Below the pieces are notes generated by a model, which was not told where the DNA came from, did not search any database, and worked only from the letters and a program-made list of their open reading frames with translations. Position numbers and translations under genes: made by a program. From contig JADJOO010000008.1 in assembly GCA_016713725.1 (NCBI GenBank), forward strand, positions 62,001-126,000: a stretch of 64,000 bases of DNA. Reading direction: 5' to 3'. Shown piece by piece: positions 45,000 through 53,739 of this stretch. Position 1 is the stretch's first letter. Each line of letters starts with the position of its first letter. Source of the DNA: Pseudomonadota bacterium (lineage in GTDB: Bacteria > Pseudomonadota > Gammaproteobacteria > Steroidobacterales > Steroidobacteraceae).

Positions 45000-46132
45000 T
45001 GTCGTCGTCATTCCTCGTCGTCGTCGCGCTGATGGTGATCGTGGCCATTGCGCTGGTGGTATATCCGCTGCTTCGGCGACAGCCGGCAGCTGCCAAGGGC
45101 GAGCCTGCAGCACCCAAAGCCGCGCCACTCGCGTTTGCCCTCGCGGTCGCCGTGGGCCTGGGTGCCATTGGACTGTATGCCAAGGTGAATACGTTCCCGT
45201 GGGACAACCCGATGTCGGCAGAGGCGGTGCCGTCGGGCCACGGGGAACTCGGCGCAGCCGGGTCGATGAATGAGGTGACGGCCTCTCTCGAAGCACGGCT
45301 CGCGAAGGACCCAGGCGATCGCGAAGGCTGGCGCATGCTGGGCCGCACGTACCTGGTGGGCGGCAACGCCGTGAAAGCCGCGGAATCCTACGAAAAGGCC
45401 AACGCGCTCGCACCGCAGAAGGACATCGACCTGCAGCTCGACCTCGCGGAGGCGCTCGTCCTGACGGACGACCCGGCCGTGCAGCCGCGTGCCAGGGCGA
45501 TCATCGACGATGCGCTCGCGGCCGATGCGGACAACCAGAAGGCTCTCTGGTACCAGGGTGTCATCGCCGTTCGCGGGGGAGACAACGAGACCGCGAAGAA
45601 GAACTGGACGAAACTCCTCGATGGCAACCCGCCCCCGGAGATCCGCGACGTGATCACGGCCCAGCTGCGGGAACTCGGCGTCGAGGTTGCCGCAGTCGGC
45701 GCTGTTGCTGGCCCAGCCATGGCGGCTGCAGGTGGCGGTATGGGCGCAGGACCCATGGGCGGCGGCAGTGGTGGCGGCGGCGCCACGGGACGCACGATTC
45801 GAGTCAGCGTGACAGTCGACCCTGCGCTCGCCGGCAAAGTGAAGCCAGGGACCACGCTGTTCGTCGCGGCCCGTGAGCCCGGCATTCCGGGTCCGCCGAT
45901 TGCGGCGACGCGCATCACGACGGACGATCTGCCGGCGGTGGTCGTCCTGAGCGACGCCAATACGATGATCGCAGGGCGCGACCTGTCATCGGTGAACGAC
46001 GTCGAGATCGTCGCGCGTGTTGCCTACGGCGGCACGGCAGTGACTGCCAGCGGCGATCTCATCGGCCGCGCAGTGCAGAAAAAGGGCGGCAGCGAGAACC
46101 TGGACGTGGTCATCAACCAGGTCCAGCCCTGA
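44999..46132 (+). CDS. ccmI: Cytochrome c maturation TPR protein CcmI
   Basis: A 377-residue protein. Two membrane helices at the N-terminus (FLVVVALMVIVAIALVVYPL, LAFALAVAVGLGAIGLYAKV) are followed by a TPR domain (EARLAKDPGDREGWRMLGRT, AAESYEKANALAPQ, LWYQGVIAVRGGDNETAKKN) and a C-terminal beta domain that contacts apocytochrome. A Gly/Met-rich linker (AAAGGGMGAGPMGGGSGGGG) joins the last two parts. CcmI chaperones apocytochrome c. The ATG at 44999 overlaps the ccmH stop (TGATG). Confidence 0.9.
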   Translation: MSSSFLVVVALMVIVAIALVVYPLLRRQPAAAKGEPAAPKAAPLAFALAVAVGLGAIGLYAKVNTFPWDNPMSAEAVPSGHGELGAAGSMNEVTASLEARLAKDPGDREGWRMLGRTYLVGGNAVKAAESYEKANALAPQKDIDLQLDLAEALVLTDDPAVQPRARAIIDDALAADADNQKALWYQGVIAVRGGDNETAKKNWTKLLDGNPPPEIRDVITAQLRELGVEVAAVGAVAGPAMAAAGGGMGAGPMGGGSGGGGATGRTIRVSVTVDPALAGKVKPGTTLFVAAREPGIPGPPIAATRITTDDLPAVVVLSDANTMIAGRDLSSVNDVEIVARVAYGGTAVTASGDLIGRAVQKKGGSENLDVVINQVQP

Positions 46133-46133
46133 G

Positions 46134-47060
46134 GTGGCAACGCGGGCCATCCACCTCAAGCTGTCAAAGCAGCCTTCAGTACTGGGAAGCTATCCGCGCG
46201 TACTGCTGACACGCCGCCCGGACATCCTTTCACTGGTTGAGCCGCCCGAGTTCGAGGTGCGGCTCGACAAGGTGCTGATCGATCCGCAGGCCGTGGCGAA
46301 GTACGCCTCGGTCTGCGCCTTCGACGCGTCGGATGTGCGCAACGGTTACGTGCCGATCACTTTCCCGCACATGCTCGCCATGCCGCTGCACCTGCGGATC
46401 ATGGGGCACTCGTCGTTTCCGCTGCGTCCGATGGGCCTGATTCACGTTGCCAACACGATCGCCCAGCCACGGGCGCTGGAAGCCGGCATGATCCTGAACG
46501 TCGTGGTCGCGGCCCGTAACTATTGCAGGACCGATGCCGGTCTCACCTTCGACATGGTGACGGACATCCTGCGGGCCGGACAGACCGTGTGGCGGGAAAC
46601 CTGCGTGTTCCTGTCGCGCTGGCCCGAATCCGCACAGCGAACGGGCGGGCGGCCTCCGCGGCCGCCAAAAGCCCCGAAGGACGCCCAGGTACTCACGGAG
46701 CTGGCGGTGGACCAGAGTCGCGTCTGGAAATACGCGCGCGTTGCGGGCGACTACAACCCGATTCACCTGAACGACCGGGCTGCGCGGTTTTTCGGTTTGC
46801 GCGGCGCGATATCTCACGGCATGTGGACCCTTGCCCGCAGCCTCGCCGAACGTCCCGTCGACGTTCCGCCGTCCGATGCGAGACTCGAAACACAGTTCCT
46901 GACGCCCGTGCAGCTGCCGGCACGCGTAAACATCAAGCAATGGGTAGAGCAGGGGCAGTCGAAACGCGCCATGTGCGACGTCCGCACCGGCCGCATGCAC
47001 ATGTATGCCTACTGGACGACCGTCCCGACGGCGGCCAGCGCGAACGTCAGCGAGGCCTGA
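46134..47060 (+). CDS. MaoC-like double hot-dog acyl dehydratase
   Basis: A 308-residue protein with two hot-dog halves. The N-terminal half has NGYVPITFPHMLAMPLHLRI and the C-terminal half the hydratase-2-like motif VAGDYNPIHLNDRAARFFGL (D-x-NP-x-H) followed by GAISHGMWTLARSL, which makes it a probable (R)-specific enoyl-CoA or acyl-ACP hydratase. The halves are joined by a Pro/Arg-rich linker (GRPPRPPKAPK). It starts at GTG one base after the ccmI stop, so it is co-transcribed with the ccm operon although its role is unrelated. It overlaps the convergent BON gene by 14 bases. Confidence 0.82.
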   Translation: MATRAIHLKLSKQPSVLGSYPRVLLTRRPDILSLVEPPEFEVRLDKVLIDPQAVAKYASVCAFDASDVRNGYVPITFPHMLAMPLHLRIMGHSSFPLRPMGLIHVANTIAQPRALEAGMILNVVVAARNYCRTDAGLTFDMVTDILRAGQTVWRETCVFLSRWPESAQRTGGRPPRPPKAPKDAQVLTELAVDQSRVWKYARVAGDYNPIHLNDRAARFFGLRGAISHGMWTLARSLAERPVDVPPSDARLETQFLTPVQLPARVNIKQWVEQGQSKRAMCDVRTGRMHMYAYWTTVPTAASANVSEA

Positions 47061-47580
47061 CCACGAGCACGTTGTCGACGCTCTTAACGCCGTCCACACC
47101 CGCCGTGATTCGACCTGCCTTCTCCTTCATCGCGGCGGACGCCACGAAACCGGCGAGCTGCACGGCGCCGTCGTGCGTCTCGACGTTGATCTGCAGGCTC
47201 TTGACGTCGGCGGCATCCATCAGCGCGGCCTTGACCTTGCCCGTGAGGAGACTGTCGTCAAGCTTGGTGCCCATCGAGGTGGCCGGCGCGACCGAGACGC
47301 TGTTGACCACTTGCTTAACCCCCGAGACGCCCGCCGCCACCTTGGTCGCATAGGTCTTTTCACCCTCCGAGCGCGCGAAGCCGCTCAGTTGCACCACGCC
47401 GTGGTAGCAGTCGACGTTGATCCGCGTGCCGCTGGTGTGCCTGTTGTCGAGCAGGGCCGCCTTGATTGTCGCCGAGATCACGGAATCGTCGGCCGTGTCC
47501 GTGGACGATTGCTGGGCATGGGCGGGTCCTGCCAGCAGGAAGACCAGTGCAGTGAGCGTGACGAGCAGGCGACTCTTCAT
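47047..47580 (-). CDS. Periplasmic double-BON-domain protein (OsmY-like)
   Basis: A 177-residue protein with a signal peptide (LLVTLTALVFLLAGPAHA) and two BON domains at about residues 35-100 and 108-177. Each has the typical V-L-SGF..S or V-LAGFV..S turn (GVVQLSGFARSEGEKTYATK; GAVQLAGFVASAAMKEKAGR). BON proteins bind membranes and are often induced by osmotic or envelope stress. ATG 47580 is preceded by only a weak ribosome site. Confidence 0.88.
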   Translation of the reverse strand: MKSRLLVTLTALVFLLAGPAHAQQSSTDTADDSVISATIKAALLDNRHTSGTRINVDCYHGVVQLSGFARSEGEKTYATKVAAGVSGVKQVVNSVSVAPATSMGTKLDDSLLTGKVKAALMDAADVKSLQINVETHDGAVQLAGFVASAAMKEKAGRITAGVDGVKSVDNVLVVRPR

Positions 47581-47687
47581 GAAAGCAAGCACTCCGTCGG
47601 GCAAATAAAACCTTTTCGTGTGCGACGCGCCCATTCTAGTCCACCGGCGCGGTGGAAAGGTCGTACGCTGCATGTGATCATTGCTCG

Positions 47688-48476
47688 ATGGCTCCTGCAC
47701 GTGTCTTGCCTCTCGTGGGCGGCTGCAACTTCCGCGATTGCGGCGGCTACGAGACTACCGACGGCGCGCGCGTGCGCTGGGGCCGGTTTTATCGATCAGG
47801 ACTGATGGCTCGCCTGTCGGACTCGGCGGCGGCGCAAGTGCAGGCGCTGGGCGTTCGAGCGGTCTGCGACCTGCGCCGCACCACGGAGCGTGCGCTGCAT
47901 CCCAACCCATCCTTCGGTGCCGGGGTCCGTCGATTCGAATGGGACAGCGAACAGGAGTCTTCACCGATCCGGGATCGGGCCTTTGCAGACTCGATGGACG
48001 AGGCGGGAGTGCACGCGGCGATGCTGACGATGTACGAGCGGCTGCCGTTCGGCTTGCAGCCCCGACTCGCTGGCGTCTTTGCGGCGCTGGACTGCGCGGC
48101 GCCGGGCGCCGCGATTGTCCATTGCACGGCGGGCAAGGATCGTACCGGCGTTGCCGTGGCACTGGTGCTCGAGTCACTCGGCGTGCGCCGCGAGGCCATC
48201 GTCGATGACTACACGCTGACAAACACGGCCGTGGACCTGCGCTCGCAATTGCTCGGTCGGGATGGCACGGGCGCGGGTCTCGCCGCGACCTCGGAGCCCA
48301 TCCTGGCATTGTCGGCCATTGCACAGGACGCGATGCTGGCCGCGCGCCCCGAATACATCCTGGCAAGCCTGGGCGCCATCGAAGCACGCCACGGCTCGGT
48401 GCGCCGGTACCTGCTGGATGAACTCGCGCTCGAACCCGGCGTGCTCGAGCGCCTGCGCGAACGACTGCTCACCTGA
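47688..48476 (+). CDS. Tyrosine phosphatase (Y_phosphatase3 family)
   Basis: A 262-residue cytoplasmic phosphatase. It begins GGCNFRDCGGYETTDGARVR with the FRD-GG-Y start, then RFYRSGLMARLSD, and carries the active-site loop IVHCTAGKDRTGVAVALVLE (HCxxGxxR), with the Cys nucleophile and Lys-Asp-Arg-Thr typical of bacterial lipid or protein tyrosine phosphatases such as the LipA/MptpB group. The substrate (phosphotyrosine or phosphoinositide) cannot be told. An ATG at 47688 gives the usual N-terminus. Confidence 0.87.
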   Translation: MAPARVLPLVGGCNFRDCGGYETTDGARVRWGRFYRSGLMARLSDSAAAQVQALGVRAVCDLRRTTERALHPNPSFGAGVRRFEWDSEQESSPIRDRAFADSMDEAGVHAAMLTMYERLPFGLQPRLAGVFAALDCAAPGAAIVHCTAGKDRTGVAVALVLESLGVRREAIVDDYTLTNTAVDLRSQLLGRDGTGAGLAATSEPILALSAIAQDAMLAARPEYILASLGAIEARHGSVRRYLLDELALEPGVLERLRERLLT

Positions 48477-48493
48477 ACCGGAAGCGACGACGA

Positions 48494-50439
48494 ATGCGAC
48501 AAGCAATGAACCGAATGTGCGGTGGCCTCGCGACACTGCTGCTATGCACCAGCCAGGCGCACGCTGCGGCGGTTGGCGCAGTGATTCCTGCGCCACTGGA
48601 CGTGCCGTATCCGGGCGTGATCCAGTTGCAGGTCGACGCGACGGACCTCGACCATCGCGTGTTTCGCGTCAAGGAATTGATCGCGGTCGCCGTGCCAGGC
48701 CGCACAACGCTGCTCTATCCGAAGTGGCTGCCCGGCAATCACTCCACCACCGGCCCGATCGACAAACTCGCCGGGCTGATAATTCACAGCGAAACCGGCG
48801 AGCGGCTCGAATGGCAGCGCGACCCTGTCGAGATGCATGCCTTCCACATCGACGTGCCTGCCGGCGCCAGGCAACTGCAGCTGGAGTTCGAATTCGTCAC
48901 GCCCACGGACACGAGCCAGGGGCGTGTCGTGATGACACCGGACCTGCTTGGCCTGCAGTGGGAAAAGACCCTGTTGTATCCGGCAGGCTACTACGCCCGC
49001 CAGATTCCGGTGGCGGCTTCGGTCCAGTTGCCGGCCGGGTGGCAGTACGCCTCGGCACTGCGCGACGCTCAGCGCACTGGCGACAATGTGCGGTTCGCGG
49101 CGGTGCCGCTCGAGACGCTGGTCGATTCGCCGTTGTTCGCCGGCCCGCACTATCGTCGCGTCGAGCTGGACTCGAGCACGAAGGGCCCGGTGCGGCTCAA
49201 TATCTTCGCCGACACAGTGGAAGAACTGCAGGCCACGGACGAGCAGCTCGACCGGCACCGTCGCGTCGTTGGCGAGGCGCTCGCGCTGTTCGGTTCCCGG
49301 CACTTTCGCGAGTACGATTTCCTGCTCGCGATCAGCGACCACTTCACGGACATCGGGCTCGAGCATCACGAGTCGAGTGAGAACGGCGTCGGGCTCGGCT
49401 ATTTCACGGACTGGGACAGCAACGGCAACGGCCGCGACCTGCTGGCGCATGAAATGACCCACTCGTGGAACGGCAAGTTCCGGCGCCCGGCGGACCTCTG
49501 GACACCGTCCTACGAGGTGCCGATGGGCTCGAGCCTGCTCTGGGTCTATGAAGGGATGACCGAGTACCTCGGTGTGGTGCTCACGAGCCGCTCGGGCCTG
49601 TGGTCGCCCGAACTCACGCGCGACATCCTTGCCAGGTATGCCGCGAGCTACGACCTCGGCCGCGCTGGCCGAAAGTGGCGCAATCTGCAGGACACCACGC
49701 AGCAACCGATCGTCAATTACCGCGGCAGGCAGAGTTACGACAGCTGGCAACGCGGCAAGGATTACTACACCGAGGGTATCTTCGTCTGGCTGGACGTCGA
49801 CACGAAAATCCGTGAACTTACACGGGGCAAGCGCTCACTCGACGATTTCGCGCGGACCTTCTACGGCGTCGAGGACGGACGTGTCGAACCGCTGACGTAT
49901 ACGTTCGAAGACGTCGTTGCAACGCTGAACGCGGTGACTCCTACGACTGGGCCAGCATGCCGCGCGCGCGGCTCGACGATCACGGTGCAGGAGCGCCGCT
50001 CGACGGCCTGGCACGCGGCGGCTGGCGCCTTGCCTTCAGGGACGAGCCGTCACCGTCGGTCAAGGAATCTGCTGCGGTGGATGGCAAGCAGGATTTCCTG
50101 TACTCGCTCGGCGTGATCCTCGGCAAGAACGGCAAGGTCGGCGAGGTGTTCTGGGACAGCGTGGCGTTCAAGGCCGGCGTGGCTCCTGGCATGACCATCG
50201 TCGCCGTCAATGGCAAGGCGTACACGCACGGTCGCCTGCAGGATGCGCTGAAAGCGGCCAAGGCCGACCCGAAGCTGCCGACGGAACTGCTCATTCGCGG
50301 TGCCGATACTTTCAGCACCATCCGGCTCGATTACCACGACGGCCTGCGCTACCCGCACCTCGAGCGGATCGAAAAGGCGCCTGACCTGCTTTCGTCCATC
50401 CTGCAGCCTCGGCTCCCCCTGCCACCGGTGAAAAAATGA
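48494..50439 (+). CDS. Secreted M61 glycyl aminopeptidase family protein (frame break near 49938)
   Basis: A protein of about 648 residues with a signal peptide, an N-terminal beta domain, a thermolysin-like zinc domain (LLAHEMTHSWNGKFRRPADL, the HExxH motif, and WVYEGMTEYLGVVL with the third ligand Glu) and a C-terminal PDZ domain (FLYSLGVILGKNGKVGEVFW, PGMTIVAVNGKAY). The frame breaks near 49938 between VVATLNAV and DWASMPRARLDDHG-type sequence leading to the PDZ domain; one indel joins both. It removes N-terminal Gly or Ala from peptides in the periplasm. It overlaps the M20 peptidase by 4 bases, which suggests joint peptide degradation. Confidence 0.88.
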
Positions 50440-51882
50440 TTCAGTCCCTGCGGCGTACGAGCCGCTCGTTGCGGTCGGTGATGATCCTGGCCGTGTCGGC
50501 CGTCGCGCCAGTCACGATTGCGGTGGGAGCGTCCACTCCGCAACCATACCCGGGCGAAGCCGCCTTCCGGGACCTGTACCAGGAACTCGTCGAGACCAAC
50601 ACGACGCTCTCCGTCGGCAGCTGCACGGCTGCGGCCGAAAAGATGGCAGCGCGACTGCAACGCGCGGGAATGCCGGCCGCGTCCATGCAGATTCTGGCAC
50701 CCGCGGAATTCCCGAAGAGCGGCTCCCTGATCGTCTCGTACACAGGCAAGGATGCGACGCTCGAGCCGATCATGCTGCTCGCCCACATCGACGTCGTCGA
50801 GGCCCGCCGCGAAGACTGGGTGCGCGATCCGTTCACTCTTGTCGAGGAAAACGGATTCTTTTACGCCCGCGGTGCGAGCGACGACAAGGCCATGGCCTCG
50901 ATCTTCACCGACCTGCTCGTGCGCTGGAGCGAGCAGAAGTACCGGCCGCAGCGTGGCGTGACGCTGGCGCTCACCTGCGGCGAGGAAACCTCGGAGCACT
51001 TCAACGGCGTGCTCTGGCTGCTGCAAAACCATCCAGCCCTGATGAAGGCCAGGTTCGTCCTCAATGAAGGCGCCGGCGGGCTGCTCGATGCCAGCGGCAA
51101 ACACCTTTCGCTCGACGTGCAGGCGGGGGAGAAGGTCTACCAGGACTTCGGCTGGAGGTGACGCATACCGGCGGTCACAGTTCGCGGCCAACGCGCGAAA
51201 ACCCGATCAACCGCCTGTCCGCTGCACTGACGCGTCTCGCCGCATACCAGTTCCCGGTCAGCCTGAACGACACGACCCGTGCCTACTCCTCGCGCAGGCG
51301 GAGATGGCGCCGCCGGAGGTCGCCGCAGACATGCGTGCCGTCGTCGCGGACCCATCCAGCGACGCGGCGGCGCAGCGGCTGTGGACGGCCAACCCCAGCT
51401 GGAACGGCATGCTCCGCACCACGTGTGTCGCGACGCAGTTCGAGGGTGGCCACGCGCCCAATGCCTTGCCGCAGCGCGCGAAGGTCAACGTGAACTGCCG
51501 CATCCTGCCAGGCGTGTCGATGGACCAGGTGCGTGCGGACCTGATTCGCACCGTGGCGGACGACTCGATCAGCGTAACTTTCGGTGACGAGATGGGATTA
51601 GCGGCGCCGGCGCCGCCGCTCACGGCCGAAATGCTGGATCCGATCCGTGCCATCGCGAAGACCCTCTGGCCCGACGCCCGCGTGGTCCCGACGATGGCCA
51701 CGGGAGCGACGGACGGCCGGTTCCTGAACGCTGCGGGCACGCCCACCTACGGCATTTCCGGCGTGTTTGCGGACGCAGCCGGCAGCGGGGCCCATGGCTT
51801 GAATGAGCGCATCCGTGTGCAGTCGCTGCTCGATGCGCGCCAGTTCCTCCACGAACTGGTGAAGAGCTACACTCGGCACTGA
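50436..51882 (+). CDS. Secreted M20 family metallopeptidase (frame breaks near 51150 and 51290)
   Basis: A zinc exopeptidase of about 480 residues with a signal peptide. LLAHIDVVEARREDWVRDPF has the first His and Asp, ARGASDDKAMASIF the bridging Asp, and LALTCGEETSEHFN the Glu pair. The first frame stops at 51161 shortly after the lid domain starts; LEVTHTGGHSSRPTRENPIN continues in a second frame, and AEMAPPEVAADMRAVVADPS onward to TMATGATDGRFLNAAGTPTY and GSGAHGLNERIRVQ in a third. Two indels are therefore needed. The order of motifs is complete, so I treat it as one gene. It is coupled to the M61 peptidase. Confidence 0.83.
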
Positions 51883-51909
51883 CCGCGATATTACAAAGGA
51901 GGATTCCCC

Positions 51910-52272
51910 ATGGCCTACGTCGATGGTTTCGTCGTTCCCGTGCCCAAGGGCCAGCTCGCCGCCTACCGCACGATGGCACGCAAGGCCGGCAAGGTCTGGC
52001 GCGAGCACGGTGCGATCGACTACCACGAGTGCGTCGCGGACGACGTGACCGTGGGCAAGCGCACGTCGTTCCCTCGCAGCGTCAAGCTGAAGCCGGGCGA
52101 AGTCGTGGTCTTCTCCTACATCGTCTACAAGTCGCGGCGTGAACGCGACCGCATCAACAAGGCGGTCATGACGGATCCCCGGCTCAAGTCGATGATGGAT
52201 CCGAAGAAGAAGATGCCTTTCGACGGCAAGCGCATGTTCTGGGGCGGATTCAAGTCGCTGGTTCGCGTGTAA
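51910..52272 (+). CDS. DUF1428 (YbaA-like) protein
   Basis: A 120-residue protein with a dimeric alpha/beta-barrel fold. MAYVDGFVVPVPKGQLAAYR and WREHGAIDYHECVADDV are the conserved start, followed by FSYIVYKSRRERDRINKAVM and FDGKRMFWGGFKSLV. Its function is unknown; relatives are stress-related or antibiotic-monooxygenase-like. AAAGGAGG precedes the ATG at 51910. Confidence 0.92.
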   Translation: MAYVDGFVVPVPKGQLAAYRTMARKAGKVWREHGAIDYHECVADDVTVGKRTSFPRSVKLKPGEVVVFSYIVYKSRRERDRINKAVMTDPRLKSMMDPKKKMPFDGKRMFWGGFKSLVRV

Positions 52273-52306
52273 TCCGGCCGGCACTGCGACGCGGAGACAC
52301 CGCCAC

Positions 52307-52825
52307 ATGTTTGTTCGATCACACCGGCTGGTCCGGGCATGGCTGCTGCTTGCCGCGATGCTGCTTGCCGCGATGCTGCTGTCCGCGTGCGCCTCGATGC
52401 CCAGCCGCGACCCGTTGCAAGTCAGCGTTGCGGGCATCGAGTCAATACCTGGCGAGGGCATGGAGCTGCGCCTGCTGGTCAAACTGCGCGTGCAGAACCC
52501 CAACGACACCCCAATCGACTTCGACGGCGTGTCGCTCAACCTCGACGTCATGGGCCGCGATTTTGCGAGTGGCGTGAGCGACCAGACCGGCACCGTGCCG
52601 CGTTTCGGTGAGGCGGTAATTGCCGTGCCCGTGACGGTCTCGCTGATGCGCATGGCGCGCCAGGTACTCGGCATGCTGGACGGCAAACCCGTCGACAAGG
52701 TCACCTATTCGATGAGCGGCAAGCTGCACGGCGCGTCGATGTTCGGCACGCAGCGCTTCACCTCCAAAGGCGAGTTCGAGTTGCCGAAAGGCGCGCCAGC
52801 AGCCACGGCCGTGGATGCGCCCTGA
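52307..52825 (+). CDS. LEA type 2 (WHy domain) lipoprotein
   Basis: A 172-residue protein. The signal peptide ends in the lipobox MLLSACAS, so it is lipidated. The mature part is a single LEA-2 domain: LVKLRVQNPNDTPIDFDGVS, LDVMGRDFASGVSD, and ends with FTSKGEFELPKG. WHy/LEA-2 proteins protect against water stress, and this type is common in proteobacteria. The N-terminus contains a repeated phrase (LLAAMLLAAMLL) within the signal peptide. Confidence 0.86.
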   Translation: MFVRSHRLVRAWLLLAAMLLAAMLLSACASMPSRDPLQVSVAGIESIPGEGMELRLLVKLRVQNPNDTPIDFDGVSLNLDVMGRDFASGVSDQTGTVPRFGEAVIAVPVTVSLMRMARQVLGMLDGKPVDKVTYSMSGKLHGASMFGTQRFTSKGEFELPKGAPAATAVDAP

Positions 52826-52845
52826 GCGCCGCACGCGGTACGCGA

Positions 52846-53064
52846 ATGCCCAACGGACCCATCAAGCTGCTGCTGCCCGAGCTCGAAGCCGAAGTGGTCG
52901 GCGAGGCTCTCGAGTTGTACCTGCAGGCACGGCCAGCCAAGCTCGATCACCGCTACGAATACCGGTACCGCGCCGCCCACGCGGTGCTGGACGTCCTGCA
53001 GCGGACGCTGCCCGACGAAGACGATCCATTGCCTGGCCGCCGCCGCCAGGCGATCGAGGACTGA
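52846..53064 (+). CDS. Small hypothetical protein
   Basis: A 72-residue protein lying between the LEA-2 lipoprotein and the 2OG oxygenase, 11 bases before the latter. The sequence (GPIKLLLPELEAEVVGEALE, then YEYRYRAAHAVLDVLQRTLP) is amphipathic and acidic at the end, with no signal or membrane segment. No family is recognised. Its short spacing to both neighbours favours a real gene. Confidence 0.6.
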   Translation: MPNGPIKLLLPELEAEVVGEALELYLQARPAKLDHRYEYRYRAAHAVLDVLQRTLPDEDDPLPGRRRQAIED

Positions 53065-53075
53065 CCAGGCCGACG

Positions 53076-53693
53076 ATGACAGTCCTTTCGCTATTCCCGA
53101 CGCGCGTATACACCGCGAAGCTGCAGGCGTCCGGCTGGGAGGCGTTCAATGGCCGCCTGCTGCGTGAGTGCGAGCAGTATCGCGCAGACGACGTGGCCGG
53201 GCGGGCATGGTCAAAAGGGCGGTACCCGGGCGGCTACACCTCCTACGGTTCGCTGAACCGGATGCACACGCTGTCGCCGACGTTTGCGAAGCTGGGCAAG
53301 AAGCTGCAGCGGCACGTGCTTGCCTACGCCCGCACGCTCGAGTACGACCTCGAAGGCCGCGACCTGTCGATGACGGATTGCTGGATCAACATGATGCCCC
53401 GCGGCGTCACGCACGGCCTGCACCTGCACCCGCTCGCGACGATCAGCGGGACGTACTACGTGCGCACACCCAGGGGCGTGCCTGGCCTGAAACTGGAAGA
53501 CCCGCGCCTCGATCGTTACATGGCAGCGCCGCCGCGCACGGCGAATGCGCAGCCCGAGAACCAGCCGTGGGTGACCATGCCCGTTGCGGCGGGCACCGTG
53601 CTGCTGTTCGAGAGCTGGCTGCGGCACGAAGTGCCACCGAACCCTGTGCCTGCAGAACGGGTGAGCATCAGCTTCAACTTCAACTGGTTCTGA
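53076..53693 (+). CDS. 2-oxoglutarate-Fe(II) oxygenase-like protein (TIGR02466 type)
   Basis: A 205-residue protein. It begins VLSLFPTRVYTAKLQ as in the TIGR02466 oxygenase family; THGLHLHPLATISGTYYVRT holds the first iron ligand region (H-x-H-P), and TVLLFESWLRHEVPPNPVPA the last His before the 2-oxoglutarate-binding Arg of ERVSISFNFNW. Family members are putative hydroxylases of unknown substrate. Coupled loosely to the small gene before it. Confidence 0.82.
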   Translation: MTVLSLFPTRVYTAKLQASGWEAFNGRLLRECEQYRADDVAGRAWSKGRYPGGYTSYGSLNRMHTLSPTFAKLGKKLQRHVLAYARTLEYDLEGRDLSMTDCWINMMPRGVTHGLHLHPLATISGTYYVRTPRGVPGLKLEDPRLDRYMAAPPRTANAQPENQPWVTMPVAAGTVLLFESWLRHEVPPNPVPAERVSISFNFNWF

Positions 53694-53739
53694 GAGTCGT
53701 CGAGCGTTCACGTACGCGCCGACGTGCCGGGGAGGGACC

